64,000 bases of DNA. It comes from Marinobacter excellens HL-55. Lineage in GTDB: Bacteria > Pseudomonadota > Gammaproteobacteria > Pseudomonadales > Oleiphilaceae. A model generated the notes under the pieces. It searched no databases. It was not told the DNA's origin and saw only the letters and a list, made by a program, of their open reading frames with translations. Positions 39,864 to 51,583 of the stretch are shown one piece after another. The DNA is taken from assembly GCA_001314845.1 (NCBI GenBank), contig LJZQ01000003.1, positions 138,423-202,422 on the forward strand. The letters are read 5' to 3'. Within the stretch, counting starts at the first letter, position 1. Every line of letters starts with the position of its first letter. The translations under genes and the position numbers were made by a program.

Positions 39864-42458
39864 CTAGTCTCTTGGTGGCGGCGGCGCCAGAACTTCTCTA
39901 GCACCGTTGTGACCCGCCGAACTGACCACGCCCGAGGCCTCCATGGCATCCACCAGGTTGGCGGCACGGTTGTAACCAATCTTGAATTTTCGTTGTACCG
40001 AAGAGATGGATACCCTTCGGTTTTCGGTGACAAACGCCACCGCTTCATCAAACAATGCGTCGCCGTCCTCATCGCCACCACCCTCACTCAGGGTGGGAAC
40101 GCCGGGCAAATGCTCACCCTCGGCACCGTTGAGCACATCATCCACATACTCTGGCTCGCCCCGCGCCTTCCACGCGCTGACCACCCGGTGCACCTCATCA
40201 TCGTCCACAAAAGCACCGTGAACCCGTACCGGGAGGCCTGATCCGGGAGGCAGGTACAACATATCACCATGGCCCAGAAGCTGCTCAGCGCCACCCTGAT
40301 CAAGCACCGTGCGGGAGTCTATTTTTGACGACACCTGGAACGACATCCGAGTAGGAATGTTGGCTTTGATCAGACCAGTAATCACATCCACCGACGGCCG
40401 CTGGGTCGCCAGAATCAGGTGAATACCGGCTGCACGGGCTTTCTGGGCAATCCGGGCAATCAGCTCTTCCACTTTCTTGCCGACAATCATCATCATGTCA
40501 GCAAATTCGTCGATCACCACCACAATAAACGGTAAGGTATCGAGTTCCGGGCGTTCCTGCTCATCGTTTGCCAGGTAGTCGTCCGGCTTCCAGAACGGGT
40601 CCATCAAGGGCTCACCGGCCGCCCTGGCATCCTTCACCTTCTTGTTGTAACCAGCAATATTCCGCACACCCAGGCTCGCCATCAGCCGATAACGGCGCTC
40701 CATCTCGGCAACACACCAGCGCAGCGCATTGGCAGCCTCTTTCATGTCGGTGACCACCGGCGCCAGCAGATGGGGAATGCCGTCATAGATGCTCAGCTCA
40801 AGCATCTTGGGGTCCACCATAATGAAGCGAACTTCTTCCGGCGTGGCCTTCAGCAGCATGCTCAGCAACATGGCGTTCACACCCACGGATTTACCGGAGC
40901 CAGTGGTACCAGCCACTAGCAAATGGGGCATCTTCGCCAGATTGGCCACCATCGGGTTACCACCAATATCATTACCCAGTGCCAGCGTCAGTGCAGAGTT
41001 GGACTCGGTAAACACCCTCGCACTGAGCACCTCACTCAACCGCACGATTTCCCGATGTTCGTTGGGGATTTCAATGCCAACCACCGACTTCCCGGGAATA
41101 ACCTCGACCACGCGAACACTCAGAACGGCCAATGAGCGTGCCAGATCCTTCGCCAGGTTTGAAATCTTGCTGACCTTTACCCCGGCTGCGGGCTTGATTT
41201 CAAAGCGGGTAATCACCGGCCCGGGATTTACTTCCACCACTTCGACGGTTACGCCAAAGTCTGCCAGTTTTTCCTCCAGCAGGCGTGACATATGCTCCAG
41301 AGCTTCTTCCGAATAGCCCTTTTCCTTATGCTCCTCCGGCGGATCCAAAAGTGAGATGGGCGGAATCGGACTTTCGACATCCTCAAGCAAAGAGCCCTGT
41401 TTACTCGTAACGGTCTTGCTGCTCGGGCCCTGATCTTCCTTCTTGAACGGCGATATTTTGAGCGATCGACTTGCCGGCTTATCCGCATTTGCTTTGGCAG
41501 CAGGTTGCCGGGGTGACTCGGCTTCGCCGTCTCTGGAGCTGAAGCTTTCCAGACGCGCAGGTTCCTGATCGGATGCCGCCAAACCCTCAAGTGCAGGTTC
41601 TTTACGCACAGGCGTCCTGACTGACGAACTGACCTCGTGTGCTTGCTTTGGCTTACGTTTGAACAGACGACGCCACCAGGAATCTTTCTTCTGGACGGTT
41701 TCAGCCGTGGCTTTTGTCTTAGCTTCTGCGCGGGCCACCCGATCCTTGACAACCGGAGGTTCCGGCTCAGAACCTGGTCGGCCGTCTGTCACTTTTTTGG
41801 TACCCCTGTTGTCAGACTTGAACAGGGCCGCTACCCACTGGGCCACCTTGAGCGTGAGCCCGCCCAAATGATCCATCAGCCGGAACCAGGACAACCCGAT
41901 GGTCACCGTCAGCGCGAAAAGAAAAATGGCGATCAGTAGCAGCGTGGTTGCAGGCAGATTGAAAAAGCGAATCATGGCTTCGGAGACCGCCACACCCAGC
42001 ACCCCACCGGATGACGCGCCCAGGCCAAACACCGAGTAGAGCGCCAACAGACTGGTCGCCGACAAAAGGATCAACAGAAAGCCGCCAAACCGCACCATGA
42101 ACAGGGGCCAGTGCAAGTCGAGGGATTCGTGGCGAAGTCGGATCAGCATAACGGCATAGCCGGCGATCATGGCCGGGAACAGCCAGGAGACGTGGCCAAA
42201 GAAATCCACCAGCAAACTGGCAAGCCAGGCACCAGAGCGCCCCGCGGCGTTATCTACACGAGTTTCATGCCCGATGCTCGCCCAACCGGGATCAGACGCA
42301 CTGAAAGTGAACAGAGCCATGACAAGATAGATGCAAAGCACAATCATGCCAATCACAGCACCTTCCCTGGCTCCTTGGGCCACCAGGCGGCGAAAGCGTC
42401 GTTGTTTGTCGGTCAGTTCCGTTGGTACTGCTTTCTTCGCTTTAGCGGATTCCGCCAT
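39864..42458 (-). CDS. ftsK: DNA translocase FtsK
   Basis: Septal DNA pump coordinating chromosome dimer resolution with division. 864 residues: four N-terminal membrane helices (about 35-190), a moderately long charged linker (about 215-385), then the motor with Walker [10 protein letters not shown] near 517 and Walker [10 protein letters not shown]. The C-terminal gamma winged helix ([15 protein letters not shown]) reads KOPS polarity sites. The linker is shorter than in E. coli FtsK and similar to Pseudomonas. Confidence 0.97.
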   Translation of the reverse strand: MAESAKAKKAVPTELTDKQRRFRRLVAQGAREGAVIGMIVLCIYLVMALFTFSASDPGWASIGHETRVDNAAGRSGAWLASLLVDFFGHVSWLFPAMIAGYAVMLIRLRHESLDLHWPLFMVRFGGFLLILLSATSLLALYSVFGLGASSGGVLGVAVSEAMIRFFNLPATTLLLIAIFLFALTVTIGLSWFRLMDHLGGLTLKVAQWVAALFKSDNRGTKKVTDGRPGSEPEPPVVKDRVARAEAKTKATAETVQKKDSWWRRLFKRKPKQAHEVSSSVRTPVRKEPALEGLAASDQEPARLESFSSRDGEAESPRQPAAKANADKPASRSLKISPFKKEDQGPSSKTVTSKQGSLLEDVESPIPPISLLDPPEEHKEKGYSEEALEHMSRLLEEKLADFGVTVEVVEVNPGPVITRFEIKPAAGVKVSKISNLAKDLARSLAVLSVRVVEVIPGKSVVGIEIPNEHREIVRLSEVLSARVFTESNSALTLALGNDIGGNPMVANLAKMPHLLVAGTTGSGKSVGVNAMLLSMLLKATPEEVRFIMVDPKMLELSIYDGIPHLLAPVVTDMKEAANALRWCVAEMERRYRLMASLGVRNIAGYNKKVKDARAAGEPLMDPFWKPDDYLANDEQERPELDTLPFIVVVIDEFADMMMIVGKKVEELIARIAQKARAAGIHLILATQRPSVDVITGLIKANIPTRMSFQVSSKIDSRTVLDQGGAEQLLGHGDMLYLPPGSGLPVRVHGAFVDDDEVHRVVSAWKARGEPEYVDDVLNGAEGEHLPGVPTLSEGGGDEDGDALFDEAVAFVTENRRVSISSVQRKFKIGYNRAANLVDAMEASGVVSSAGHNGAREVLAPPPPRD

Positions 42459-42481
42459 GAATGCTCAAACCGTCAGTGAGT

Positions 42482-43705
42482 TTAGTCTTTCAGTGCCTGA
42501 AAACCCCGTATCAGATCGATTTTCAGATCATCAATGGCTTCTATGCCAACAGACAGCCGAATCAGGTTCTCTGTGATACCGGCTTTGGCTTTGTCTTCCG
42601 GCGACAATCGGCCGTGGGTTGTAGTGGCTGGGTGAGTGATTGTTGTCTTCACATCGCCCAGGTTTGCGGTGATGGAAATCATCCGGGTGGCGTCAATGAA
42701 GCGCCAGGCTTCTTCGCGCCCACCTTGAACCTGAAACGACAGTACACCACCAAAACCATCTTGCTGCTTTTTCGCTAGTTCGTGCTGAGGGTGACTCTCA
42801 AGACCTGCGTAGTATACTTTGGCGACCGCGGGCTGGCCCTCCAACCACTCCGCCAACTCTAACGCATTGTTACAGTGGGCTCGCATACGAATCGGTAAGG
42901 TTTCCAGGCCCTTCTGAAACACCCAGGCATTAAAGGGGCTCATGGTGGGCCCCGCCGAGCGCAGGAAGCCATAGATTTCGTCAAGATACTTTGCCGGCCC
43001 CACAACCACGCCGCCAACACAACGGCCCTGTCCATCCAGGTATTTGGTGGCGGAGTGAATAATCAAGTCTGCGCCCTGCTCCAGCGGTCGCTGCAAAACC
43101 GGGGTGCAAAAGCAGTTGTCGACCACAAACAGTGCATCGTTCGCCTTGGACAGCTCACTCAGCGCAGCCATGTCCGCAACTTCACACAATGGATTGGAGG
43201 GCGTCTCGATAAACAACATCCGGGTTTGCGGCCGCACCGCGTCCCGCCAGGCATCCAGATCCGTCAGGCTGACAAACGAGGTTTCCACCCCGAATCTGGC
43301 CATATATTTCTGAAACAACACGTTGGTGGTACCGAATACCCCGCGTGAACAGATAACGTGATCTCCAGACTGCAACAACGCCATGCAGGTGCTCAGGATG
43401 GCTGCCATTCCCGAGGCCGTGGCGACAGCCTTTTCACCACCTTCCATGGCTGCAATCCTGGCTTCAAACGCCTGTACTGTAGGATTGGTGAACCTGGAAT
43501 AGATGTTGCCAGGCTCTTCTCCGCCAAATCGGGCCGCCGCCTGAGCGGCACTGCCGTAAACGAAACTGGACGTCGGGAAAATCGCGTCACTGTGCTCAAG
43601 CTGTCCGGTCCGGATCTGCCCTGCCCTGACTGCCAGGGTATCAACCGACATGCCTTCCAGATCCGATTCCGGGATCCAGAGATGCTCTTCACGGCTGAAT
43701 GTCAT
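42482..43705 (-). CDS. metZ: O-succinylhomoserine sulfhydrylase
   Basis: PLP enzyme making homocysteine directly from O-succinylhomoserine and sulfide, using the sulfide produced by CysI. 407 residues of the Cys/Met-metabolism family with the PLP lysine in H-S-A-T-K-Y-L-D-G-Q-G (Lys221), Y-S-R-F-T-N-P-T and S-G-M-A-A-I. Position directly after purF is the Pseudomonas arrangement, which supports MetZ over cystathionine synthase; the distinction is by context and similarity. Confidence 0.9.
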   Translation of the reverse strand: MTFSREEHLWIPESDLEGMSVDTLAVRAGQIRTGQLEHSDAIFPTSSFVYGSAAQAAARFGGEEPGNIYSRFTNPTVQAFEARIAAMEGGEKAVATASGMAAILSTCMALLQSGDHVICSRGVFGTTNVLFQKYMARFGVETSFVSLTDLDAWRDAVRPQTRMLFIETPSNPLCEVADMAALSELSKANDALFVVDNCFCTPVLQRPLEQGADLIIHSATKYLDGQGRCVGGVVVGPAKYLDEIYGFLRSAGPTMSPFNAWVFQKGLETLPIRMRAHCNNALELAEWLEGQPAVAKVYYAGLESHPQHELAKKQQDGFGGVLSFQVQGGREEAWRFIDATRMISITANLGDVKTTITHPATTTHGRLSPEDKAKAGITENLIRLSVGIEAIDDLKIDLIRGFQALKD

Positions 43706-43734
43706 GTTGTACTCCTGGCGTTAGCGTCTTTGGT

Positions 43735-45258
43735 TCAGTCTTCATCATTATGCAAGTCAATAATGGCGTTATCTCCATCCGATACCAGACCGCCGGAGCG
43801 ACTTTCATCTTTGCGAAGATTCTCGAGCCGGCTCAGGTAGGCTTCATCCACATCACCGGTCACGTAATTACCAGTGAAGACTGAGCACTCCCAGCCATCA
43901 ATGTTGTCATTAACGTCGCTGACGCAGGTGATCAGATCTTCCAGATCCTGGTAGATCAGCCAGTCGGCACCGATCTGATCCCTGATTTCTTCGACGGTAC
44001 ATTCATGCGCAATCAGCTCGCTGGCCGAAGGCATGTCAATACCGTAAACGTTCGGGAAACGGACGGGGGGCGCCGCAGACGCAAAATAGACATTACGGGC
44101 GCCGGCGTCTCTGGCCATCTGCACGATTTCTTTGCAAGTGGTGCCACGAACAATTGAGTCATCAACCAGCATGACGTTCTTGCCCCGGAACTCGAGATCA
44201 ATAGGGTTCAGCTTTTGCCGTACCGATTTCTTGCGCATCTTCTGACCAGGCATGATAAAGGTTCGCCCGATGTAGCGGTTCTTGATAAAGCCTTCCCGGT
44301 ATTTCACGCCCAGCTGAAACGCCATCTGCATGGCCGAGGTACGACTGGTGTCGGGAATCGGGATTACCACGTCAATATCGTGCTCTGGCCGCTCCCTCAG
44401 AACTTTATCAGCCAGAGTTTCGCCCATGCGCAAACGCGCCTTGTAGACAGACACCCTATCCATGATGGAGTCCGGCCGGGCAAAATACACGTGCTCAAAG
44501 ATACAGGGATAGAGTTTTGGGGATTCCGCACACTGCTCGGTGTACAGCGTGCCGTCAGTTTCGATGTAGACCGCTTCGCCCGGAGCGATATCCCGAACGA
44601 TGGTAAAGCCAGCCGAGTTCAGAGCAACGCTCTCTGACGAGATCATGTATTCCTTCTGGCCGTCTTCGTTCTCACGAACGCCATAGCAGACCGGACGAAT
44701 ACCGTTAGGATCACGAAAGCCGACAATGCCATAGCCCGTAATCATGGCAATCACTGCGTAGGCACCACGACAACGCTTGTGAACCGCCCGCACCGCCGAA
44801 AAGATTTCATCTTTGGTCGGATTCAGCTTGCCGAGTTTCTGGAGCTCGTGGGCAAAGACGTTCAGCAATACCTCGGAATCCGAATTGGTGTTGATATGAC
44901 GAAGGTCCGTCCGGAACAGGTCACTGCTGAGATCATCCGCGTTGGTCAGGTTACCGTTATGAGCCAGCGTAATGCCATAGGGGCTGTTCACATAGAACGG
45001 CTGCGCTTCGGCAGAACTGGAGCTACCAGCGGTTGGATAGCGGACATGGCCAATCCCGACATTGCCCACCAACCTGCGCATGTGTCGGGTGTGGAACACG
45101 TCTCTCACCAGCCCGTTGTCCTTGCGAAGAAAGAACCGGTCATCCTGAAAGGTCACAATACCCGCCGCATCCTGGCCACGGTGCTGAAGAACGGTCAGTG
45201 CATCATAGAGAAGCTGATTGACGTGAGAAGTACTGACAATACCGACAATGCCGCACAT
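43735..45258 (-). CDS. purF: Amidophosphoribosyltransferase
   Basis: First committed step of purine synthesis. 507 residues with an N-terminal glutamine amidotransferase domain whose nucleophile is the cysteine after the initiator Met (M-C-G-I-V-G-I-V). R-Y-P-T-A-G and H-N-G-N-L-T-N follow, then a phosphoribosyltransferase domain with the PRPP loop [13 protein letters not shown]. Followed 29 bases later by metZ and preceded by cvpA. Confidence 0.97.
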   Translation of the reverse strand: MCGIVGIVSTSHVNQLLYDALTVLQHRGQDAAGIVTFQDDRFFLRKDNGLVRDVFHTRHMRRLVGNVGIGHVRYPTAGSSSSAEAQPFYVNSPYGITLAHNGNLTNADDLSSDLFRTDLRHINTNSDSEVLLNVFAHELQKLGKLNPTKDEIFSAVRAVHKRCRGAYAVIAMITGYGIVGFRDPNGIRPVCYGVRENEDGQKEYMISSESVALNSAGFTIVRDIAPGEAVYIETDGTLYTEQCAESPKLYPCIFEHVYFARPDSIMDRVSVYKARLRMGETLADKVLRERPEHDIDVVIPIPDTSRTSAMQMAFQLGVKYREGFIKNRYIGRTFIMPGQKMRKKSVRQKLNPIDLEFRGKNVMLVDDSIVRGTTCKEIVQMARDAGARNVYFASAAPPVRFPNVYGIDMPSASELIAHECTVEEIRDQIGADWLIYQDLEDLITCVSDVNDNIDGWECSVFTGNYVTGDVDEAYLSRLENLRKDESRSGGLVSDGDNAIIDLHNDED

Positions 45259-45292
45259 GGCTGGAATACTCTCCGAGTGTTAGATCTGAATG

Positions 45293-45862
45293 TTAACGGG
45301 ATGCAGGCGCGGGATCTACGCCTTCCTGCTCAATCGATTCGCCCGGCTCTTCCCAGGCGCCTTCTGCGGGGCCCAGGAATCGGGCAAACTCATCGCCGAA
45401 CGTGCGGCGAGACCAGTCTTCTACAACCGCAAGACGGTCGATCATGATGGACTCCTTCCACCATGTGTCCTCGGCCAGCGGCGTGTAACGGGTGAATGCA
45501 ATGGCAACAATAACCACCACCACGCCCCGCAACAGCCCGAAGCCCATACCCAAAACCCGATCGGTGGCTGACAGCCCGGTCGCCCGGACCAGATGACCGA
45601 TCATGTTGTTAATAATGGCGCCAACAATCAGGGTGCCAAAGAACAGAATTGCGAAGGCCGCTATCAACCTCACCAAAGGTGTCTCAACGGTGGATTCAAG
45701 CAACGACTGCATTTGCGGATGGAAGGTGCGCGCGATGATGAAGGCACCAACCCAGGTCACCAGGGACAGTGCTTCTCGAACAAAACCCCGCTTGAGGCTA
45801 ATAAGCGTGGATACGGCAATAAGGGCAATGATGACCCAGTCGATCCAGATCAGCGCTTCCAT
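45293..45862 (-). CDS. cvpA: CvpA family membrane protein
   Basis: 189 residues with four hydrophobic helices in the first ~145 residues (W-I-D-W-V-I-I-A-L-I-A-V-S-T at the start; G-F-V-R-E-A-L-S-L-V-T-W-V-G-A-F). A polar tail includes W-S-R-R-T-F-G-D-E-F-A. E. coli CvpA is needed for colicin V production and bile/envelope tolerance, mechanism unknown. Upstream of purF as in many gammaproteobacteria. Confidence 0.92.
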   Translation of the reverse strand: MEALIWIDWVIIALIAVSTLISLKRGFVREALSLVTWVGAFIIARTFHPQMQSLLESTVETPLVRLIAAFAILFFGTLIVGAIINNMIGHLVRATGLSATDRVLGMGFGLLRGVVVVIVAIAFTRYTPLAEDTWWKESIMIDRLAVVEDWSRRTFGDEFARFLGPAEGAWEEPGESIEQEGVDPAPASR

Positions 45863-45952
45863 GAAAAACCCGATGGAGAAAAGGAAGCGCGAATTCTATC
45901 AGGAAACCCGGCGCCACCAAACCGCCAGCCACTCATAAATTATAGGGATGAC

Positions 45953-46579
45953 TTACTTTCCACCCGTGGTCACCAGACCGTTCAGTGAAAACTCCTGATC
46001 CAGTGCCTTTTTGGCGGTCTCCGCATCGGCTTTGTTAGCGAATGGACCACTGAACACTCGCGTGAGTGTTGTTTCGCCACGCTCAACTTGTTGCAGGTGC
46101 GCGCCAAAACCCATGTCGCGCACATTGTCACGAAGTCGCCGTGCATTGTCTGCGTTACCAAAGCTGCCTAACTGAACTACCCAGGCACCCTCAAGAGAAC
46201 GGGAATACTCGGCGGTTTCTTCAACCGGTTCGGGAGCGGCTTGTTGAACCGGCTCAGGTTGCAGCTCTGCCGATTGCGCCTGGGCCTGTTGCGGAACAGC
46301 CTCACCGGCAGACTCAGGCTCTGTGCCCTCAATCAGACGAAAGCCCGGTGCAGATTCAGAATCGGGAAGGTCAGATGGCTCAGTCGACATTCCATAATCC
46401 GGCCCTTCAGATAAAGGCTCAGCCGGCACATCTACTTCCGGGAACGGTGGCTCTTCCGGAATGGTAATCGCCCGCGATTCCCGCTCGGAGTGAGGCTCAT
46501 CAAATATCATGGGCACAAAGATAACAGCCAGAGAGACCAGAACCAGCGCACCAATGATCCTTTGCTTCAATCCATTCAC
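45953..46579 (-). CDS. dedD: SPOR domain protein, DedD-like
   Basis: 208 residues. A single N-terminal membrane helix (about 6-22, G-A-L-V-L-V-S-L-A-V-I-F-V-P-M-I-F) is followed by a Pro/Glu-rich periplasmic linker. A C-terminal SPOR domain (about 129-205, W-V-V-Q-L-G-S-F-G-N...V-F-S-G-P-F-A-N-K-A-D-A) binds denuded peptidoglycan at the septum. Position between folC and cvpA supports DedD, a non-essential division factor. Confidence 0.9.
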   Translation of the reverse strand: MNGLKQRIIGALVLVSLAVIFVPMIFDEPHSERESRAITIPEEPPFPEVDVPAEPLSEGPDYGMSTEPSDLPDSESAPGFRLIEGTEPESAGEAVPQQAQAQSAELQPEPVQQAAPEPVEETAEYSRSLEGAWVVQLGSFGNADNARRLRDNVRDMGFGAHLQQVERGETTLTRVFSGPFANKADAETAKKALDQEFSLNGLVTTGGK

Positions 46580-46678
46580 AAGAGACGGCTCCCTTTTCTG
46601 TCAGTTTGATGCTGATACTAACTGTGCGCTTGCACGAACACAAAGCCGAGCACCCGCCATGGACAAAGTTTAAGAGAC

Positions 46679-47971
46679 TTAGCCTGCCAATCGCTCGCGA
46701 GCCTGGGCTACGGTGTAAAAAGACCCGAATACAACGATGGTATCGAGATCGGTCGATTCTGCCAGCGCGGCGTCCAGGGCATCATCAACACTGACGACTG
46801 CACTGTATCGGTCCAGCCCGCACGCCTGCGCATGGTCAACCAGGGCATCAGCACCCAGGCCACGAGGTACATCCAGCCCTGCAAACCACCATTGATCCAC
46901 CACTGGCTGCATCGCGGTCAAAACGCCGGCAATATCTTTGTCTGCCAGCGCGGCATAGACACCCAGTATTCGTCCCGGCGAAGGTTTCTTTGCAGCCAGC
47001 TTGTTGGCGAGCCAACGAGCAGCGTGAGGATTATGCCCCACATCAACGATCACATCGGGGCCCGTGCGAAGCTGCTCAAAGCGACCCGGCACGGTGAGCG
47101 TGCGGACCGCCTCACTAACCACGTCTTTCGACAACTGCTGTACCAGCTTTCGGCCAAGCACGACGCCCGCGGCCACACTCTCAATCGGCAGGGGTCCAGC
47201 AGGCAGCACAATCTGCTCGTTATCCAGCACCAACTCCAGCGTTGACGGGTCTGACTCAATCGGCTCAATCCGATAGTCCCGCCCGCTCACCTGCAGTTCG
47301 ACCTTCTGAGCTGCCGCCTGCTGCAATACCGAAGAAGGTGGCTCAGGATCCGCACAGACGGCGAAGATGCCCCGGCGGAGAATGCCGGCCTTCTCAAATC
47401 CGATCACTTCACGATTATCGCCAAGAAAACCGACATGGTCGATGTCAATGGACGTAATCACGGCGTAGTCGGCGTCAAGAACATTCACGGCATCCAGACG
47501 CCCGCCCAATCCGACTTCCAGCACCCAATCCTCAACCCCGGCATCCGCAAAGGCAACGAAGGCAGCCAGAGTTCCAAATTCAAAGTAGGTCAGCGACACC
47601 TTGCCCCGGGCCGCTTCCACCCGCTCAAAAGCCGATACCAGGGCCGCGTCAGTAATTTGCTGCCCGTTCAGACGAACCCGCTCGTTGTAGCTCTGCAAAT
47701 GAGGTGACGTGTAAGCCCCGACGCTACGCCCGGCGGTTCGCAGTAGCTTTTCGATGGTCGCGACCGTGGTGCCTTTGCCGTTGGTGCCCGCGACGGTGAT
47801 GATCCGCGCCGCTGGTTTCCGGGGAAACAGCCGGCGCAAAACCACGAGAACGCGATCAAGGCCAAGATCAATTTCGGTAGGGTGGATGGATTCAAGCCAC
47901 TGAAGCCAGTGGTCAACGGTAGCGCCGGCCTCCGGAGAGGCCGGCTTAAGATCAGTGCTGGGAGGCTTCAT
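46679..47971 (-). CDS. folC: Bifunctional dihydrofolate / folylpolyglutamate synthase
   Basis: Mur-ligase-like enzyme adding glutamate to dihydropteroate and folates. 430 residues from ATG 47971, which overlaps the end of accD by 20 bases. The motifs [10 protein letters not shown] (ATP loop), [22 protein letters not shown] and D-V-G-H-N-P-H-A are present. A start at 47998 lies deeper in accD and would add nine unconserved residues. Confidence 0.95.
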   Translation of the reverse strand: MKPPSTDLKPASPEAGATVDHWLQWLESIHPTEIDLGLDRVLVVLRRLFPRKPAARIITVAGTNGKGTTVATIEKLLRTAGRSVGAYTSPHLQSYNERVRLNGQQITDAALVSAFERVEAARGKVSLTYFEFGTLAAFVAFADAGVEDWVLEVGLGGRLDAVNVLDADYAVITSIDIDHVGFLGDNREVIGFEKAGILRRGIFAVCADPEPPSSVLQQAAAQKVELQVSGRDYRIEPIESDPSTLELVLDNEQIVLPAGPLPIESVAAGVVLGRKLVQQLSKDVVSEAVRTLTVPGRFEQLRTGPDVIVDVGHNPHAARWLANKLAAKKPSPGRILGVYAALADKDIAGVLTAMQPVVDQWWFAGLDVPRGLGADALVDHAQACGLDRYSAVVSVDDALDAALAESTDLDTIVVFGSFYTVAQARERLAG

Positions 47972-48881
47972 CAATATCCGGTTTTTCCGTAATTTCAAAT
48001 TCTATTGGCGCCTCGGTGCCGGGCTTTTCCTGACCGGTAAACTTGGCAAGCACATGGGCAATTCGCTCACGCATCTGGTGCCGGTGCAGAATCATATCGA
48101 TAGCGCCGTGTTCCAGCAAAAACTCACTGCGCTGGAAACCCTCGGGCAATTTTTCGCGAACAGTCTGCTCAATTACACGTGGGCCGGCAAAACCGATCAA
48201 GGCGTAAGGTTCAGCAATGTTAAGGTCGCCAAGCATGGCCAGACTGGCCGATACACCACCGAAGACAGGGTCGGTCATCACAGAGATATAGGGAATACCT
48301 TCCTGTTTCATCCGTTCAAGTACCGCGGCGGTCTTGGACATCTGCATCAGCGACAGAATCGCCTCTTGCATTCGAGCGCCACCACTGGCTGAAAAACAAA
48401 CGAGTGGAATCCGATGCTCCAGCGACACGTTCGCCGCCTGAACAAACTTCTCACCAACCACCTGCCCCATCGAGCCGCCCAGAAAGTTGAATTCGAAGGC
48501 GCAAGCCACTAGCGGAACACCCATGGTGGTGCCCCTCATGGCGATCAGCGCATCTTTCTCTCCGGTGGCCTTTTGCGCAGCTGACAAACGGTCTTTGTAG
48601 CGCTTGCTGTCCTTGAACTTGAGCCTGTCCCAAGGTTCCAGATCGGCTGCAATTTCTTCCCGACCGTCCTTGTCGAGGAAGATATCCAGACGACGACGGG
48701 CATTTACCCGAAGATGGTGGTTGCACTTCGGGCAGACATCGAGGTTTTTCTCAAGCTCCGGCTTATACAGAAACGCGCCGCACTTCGGGCATTTCTTCCA
48801 CAACCCTTCCGGTACTCCGGTGCGCTGCCGAGATTCCGAGCGAATTTTGCTCGGCATAATTTTATCAAGCCAGTTACTCAT
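47952..48881 (-). CDS. accD: Acetyl-CoA carboxylase carboxyltransferase subunit beta
   Basis: Transfers carboxyl from carboxybiotin to acetyl-CoA together with AccA. 309 residues: N-terminal zinc ribbon with Cys31, Cys34, Cys50 and Cys53 (K-C-P-K-C ... V-C-P-K-C-N), then the crotonase-like domain with [10 protein letters not shown] and [10 protein letters not shown]. Its 3' end overlaps folC. Confidence 0.97.
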   Translation of the reverse strand: MSNWLDKIMPSKIRSESRQRTGVPEGLWKKCPKCGAFLYKPELEKNLDVCPKCNHHLRVNARRRLDIFLDKDGREEIAADLEPWDRLKFKDSKRYKDRLSAAQKATGEKDALIAMRGTTMGVPLVACAFEFNFLGGSMGQVVGEKFVQAANVSLEHRIPLVCFSASGGARMQEAILSLMQMSKTAAVLERMKQEGIPYISVMTDPVFGGVSASLAMLGDLNIAEPYALIGFAGPRVIEQTVREKLPEGFQRSEFLLEHGAIDMILHRHQMRERIAHVLAKFTGQEKPGTEAPIEFEITEKPDIDEASQH

Positions 48882-48919
48882 GCTCTCATCCTGTCCTTTG
48901 ATGCCTGGATGCGTGCCGC

Positions 48920-49732
48920 TCAGGACGCCGGGCTGTCCATGGCTACACGCATCGGGTGCAACAGATCCGTCAGCGCCTTGTTGAGGGCATCGGGATCTGC
49001 CTGATGTCGGGCTATTGTATCGACCAGTACACTTCCAACAATTACACCATCGGATACTCTGCTAATCGCTGCGGCGGTGTCAGCGTCCCGGATACCAAAG
49101 CCAACACCAACCGGCAACGCCATAATCTCGCGGATATGCGCTACTTTCTGTGCCACTTCATCCACGTTGATCGTTGCCGAACCGGTCACACCCTTGATAG
49201 AAACATAGTACACATAACCAGAAGAGTGTTCGCTGATCGCCTTAATGCGTTCATCCGTTGTCGTCGGTGCCATCAAAAAAATCGGATCCAGATTCCGCGC
49301 TGCAAACAGGGGCGCCACTTCGTCCGCTTCTTCATAAGGCAAATCAACGGTCAACACACCATCCACACCTGCATCGGCTGCCGCATCGGCAAAGGCCTCG
49401 TAACCCATAGCCACCATTGGGTTGAGGTAGCCCATCAATACGATGGGGGTCGCATCGTCGGTTTTACGGAACTCTTTAACCATGGCAATTACCTGACGCA
49501 GCGTGGTGCCGTGGACCAGTGCCCGCTCACAAGCAAGCTGGATAACCGGACCATCGGCCATGGGGTCTGAGAAAGGCACGCCCAGCTCGATGATATCGGC
49601 ACCGGCCTTGACCAGCGTATGCATCAGACCAACACTCTGGTCAGGGTGTGGATCACCCGCGGTAATATAAGGGATCAGGGCTTTGCGGCCCTGATCTTTC
49701 AGCGATTTCATTACACCTTCAATTCGGCTCAT
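48920..49732 (-). CDS. trpA: Tryptophan synthase alpha subunit
   Basis: Cleaves indole-3-glycerol phosphate to indole and glyceraldehyde-3-phosphate. 270 residues; catalytic Glu49 ([11 protein letters not shown]) and Asp60 (M-A-D-G-P) are at the Salmonella/E. coli positions. Placed after trpB and before accD in one minus-strand run truA-trpF-trpB-trpA-accD. Confidence 0.97.
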   Translation of the reverse strand: MSRIEGVMKSLKDQGRKALIPYITAGDPHPDQSVGLMHTLVKAGADIIELGVPFSDPMADGPVIQLACERALVHGTTLRQVIAMVKEFRKTDDATPIVLMGYLNPMVAMGYEAFADAAADAGVDGVLTVDLPYEEADEVAPLFAARNLDPIFLMAPTTTDERIKAISEHSSGYVYYVSIKGVTGSATINVDEVAQKVAHIREIMALPVGVGFGIRDADTAAAISRVSDGVIVGSVLVDTIARHQADPDALNKALTDLLHPMRVAMDSPAS

Positions 49733-49749
49733 GCCTAGTCCTGCTACCT

Positions 49750-50970
49750 TCAGATTTCAATGCCATCGAGCTGGGCAATGGTATGGATATCCTTGTCACC
49801 GCGACCGGATATGTTGATAACGATCATTTTGTCTTTGTCCATGGTCGCGGCCAGTTTTACGGCATAGGCAACGGCATGAGCCGTTTCCAGAGCCGGCATG
49901 ATGCCCTCTATCTGAGTCAGCATGCGGAAACCGTCGAGCGCTTCTTCATCAGTCACAGACACGTAGTGAGCACGGCCAATGTCTTTCAACCAGGAATGCT
50001 CCGGGCCCACGCCTGGATAATCCAGGCCGGCACTGACCGAATGGGTCGCGGCGATCTGGCCGTTCTCATCTTCCATCAGGTAAGTCCGGTTGCCGTGCAA
50101 TACACCGGGGCGACCGGCACAAAGCGGCGCCGCATGCTGACCGGTTTCTATACCCAGACCACCTGCTTCAACGCCATACAACTCAACCGTCTCATCGGCC
50201 AGGAACGGGTGGAACATGCCGATGGCATTGGAACCACCGCCCACGCAGGCAACCAGTGCATCGGGCAGCTTGCCTGCCTGCTCCAGTGCCTGGCGACGGG
50301 TTTCACGACCAATCACTGACTGGAAATCCCTCACCAACAACGGATACGGATGAGGACCTGCGACTGTGCCGATGATGTAGAAGGTATCGTCAACATTGGC
50401 TACCCAATCCCGCATGGCATCGTTCATGGCGTCTTTGAGTGTTTTGGTGCCGCTCTGAACGGCGTGAACCGTCGCGCCCAGCAACTTCATCCGATACACG
50501 TTCAGGGACTGTCGCTTGACGTCTTCAGCACCCATAAAAACATGGCATTCAAGACCGAGACGCGCACACACCGTGGCCGTGGCAACTCCATGCTGACCGG
50601 CTCCGGTTTCTGCAATGATGCGTTTTTTACCCAAAAAACTGGCCAGCAGAGCCTGACCAATCGTGTTGTTCACCTTGTGCGCGCCAGTGTGATTGAGGTC
50701 TTCACGCTTGAGCCAGATTTGGGCACCACCGGCCTTTTTGGTTAACCGCTCAGCGAAATAAAGCGGACTCGGCCGGCCCACGTAATCCGCCAAATCCTTG
50801 TCAAACGTGGCCTGGAATTCGGCATCGTCTTTCAGCCGAAGGTATTCTTTTTCCAGCGTCATCAGCGAGTCTATCAGCGTTTCCGATACAAATCGGCCGC
50901 CGAAGGCACCAAAGTGACCTCTCGCATCCGGAAGCGCCTTCAACATTTCTTCAGTTAGTTTTACAGACAC
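49750..50970 (-). CDS. trpB: Tryptophan synthase beta subunit
   Basis: PLP enzyme condensing indole with serine. 406 residues with the PLP lysine in H-T-G-A-H-K-V-N-N (Lys99), the catalytic glutamate in [11 protein letters not shown] and the phosphate-binding G-G-G-S-N-A. Its ATG lies 20 bases inside the end of trpF, and 17 bases separate it from trpA. Confidence 0.97.
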   Translation of the reverse strand: MSVKLTEEMLKALPDARGHFGAFGGRFVSETLIDSLMTLEKEYLRLKDDAEFQATFDKDLADYVGRPSPLYFAERLTKKAGGAQIWLKREDLNHTGAHKVNNTIGQALLASFLGKKRIIAETGAGQHGVATATVCARLGLECHVFMGAEDVKRQSLNVYRMKLLGATVHAVQSGTKTLKDAMNDAMRDWVANVDDTFYIIGTVAGPHPYPLLVRDFQSVIGRETRRQALEQAGKLPDALVACVGGGSNAIGMFHPFLADETVELYGVEAGGLGIETGQHAAPLCAGRPGVLHGNRTYLMEDENGQIAATHSVSAGLDYPGVGPEHSWLKDIGRAHYVSVTDEEALDGFRMLTQIEGIMPALETAHAVAYAVKLAATMDKDKMIVINISGRGDKDIHTIAQLDGIEI

Positions 50971-51583
50971 GGTGAACCTCTTTCATAAAGTCGGATAGTT
51001 TGGTGGCGTCTTTCTTGCCCTTACTCTGCTCCACCCCTCCGCTAACGTCTACAGCCCATGGCCTGACTTGTTCAATGGCGGAGGCTACGTTAGCAGAAGA
51101 CAACCCACCGGCCAATATAAGCGGCAATGGACGTTCGTCGGGGATCAGGGCCCAGTTAAATGACTGGCCTGTTCCGCCATAGCGCTCAGGGTCCCAAGCA
51201 TCAACCAACAAACCTGCAGCATCGCGAAAATCATCGAACGCCCGCTCGATCTGACCGGGCTCACGCACTCTGACCGCCTTGATCCAGCGCCGCTGAAAGC
51301 TGTCGCAAAATCCGGGATCCTCGTCACCATGAAACTGAAGCAAATCAAGGGGGACGGCCTGCAGCACGCTTTCTACAAAGCTACGATCGGGGTTTACGAA
51401 CAGCCCGGTTACCGTCACGAAAGCCGGAATTCTTGCGACCAACGACCTGGCTTGGTCGAGTGTGACAGCGCGAGGGCTGGGCTCATAAAACACCAGGCCG
51501 ACTGCATTTGCACCCGATGCGATCGCTGCATCTATGTCTTCAGGCCGGGTAAGGCCGCAAATCTTGACGCGGGTGCCCATCAT
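50951..51583 (-). CDS. trpF: Phosphoribosylanthranilate isomerase
   Basis: Amadori isomerisation in tryptophan synthesis. 210 residues with V-K-I-C-G-L-T (catalytic Cys9), L-V-D-A-W-D (catalytic Asp) and L-A-G-G-L and D-V-S-G-G-V-E phosphate loops. The start ATG overlaps the truA stop by four bases (ATGA). A stand-alone trpF, not fused to trpC. Confidence 0.96.
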   Translation of the reverse strand: MMGTRVKICGLTRPEDIDAAIASGANAVGLVFYEPSPRAVTLDQARSLVARIPAFVTVTGLFVNPDRSFVESVLQAVPLDLLQFHGDEDPGFCDSFQRRWIKAVRVREPGQIERAFDDFRDAAGLLVDAWDPERYGGTGQSFNWALIPDERPLPLILAGGLSSANVASAIEQVRPWAVDVSGGVEQSKGKKDATKLSDFMKEVHRVCKTN

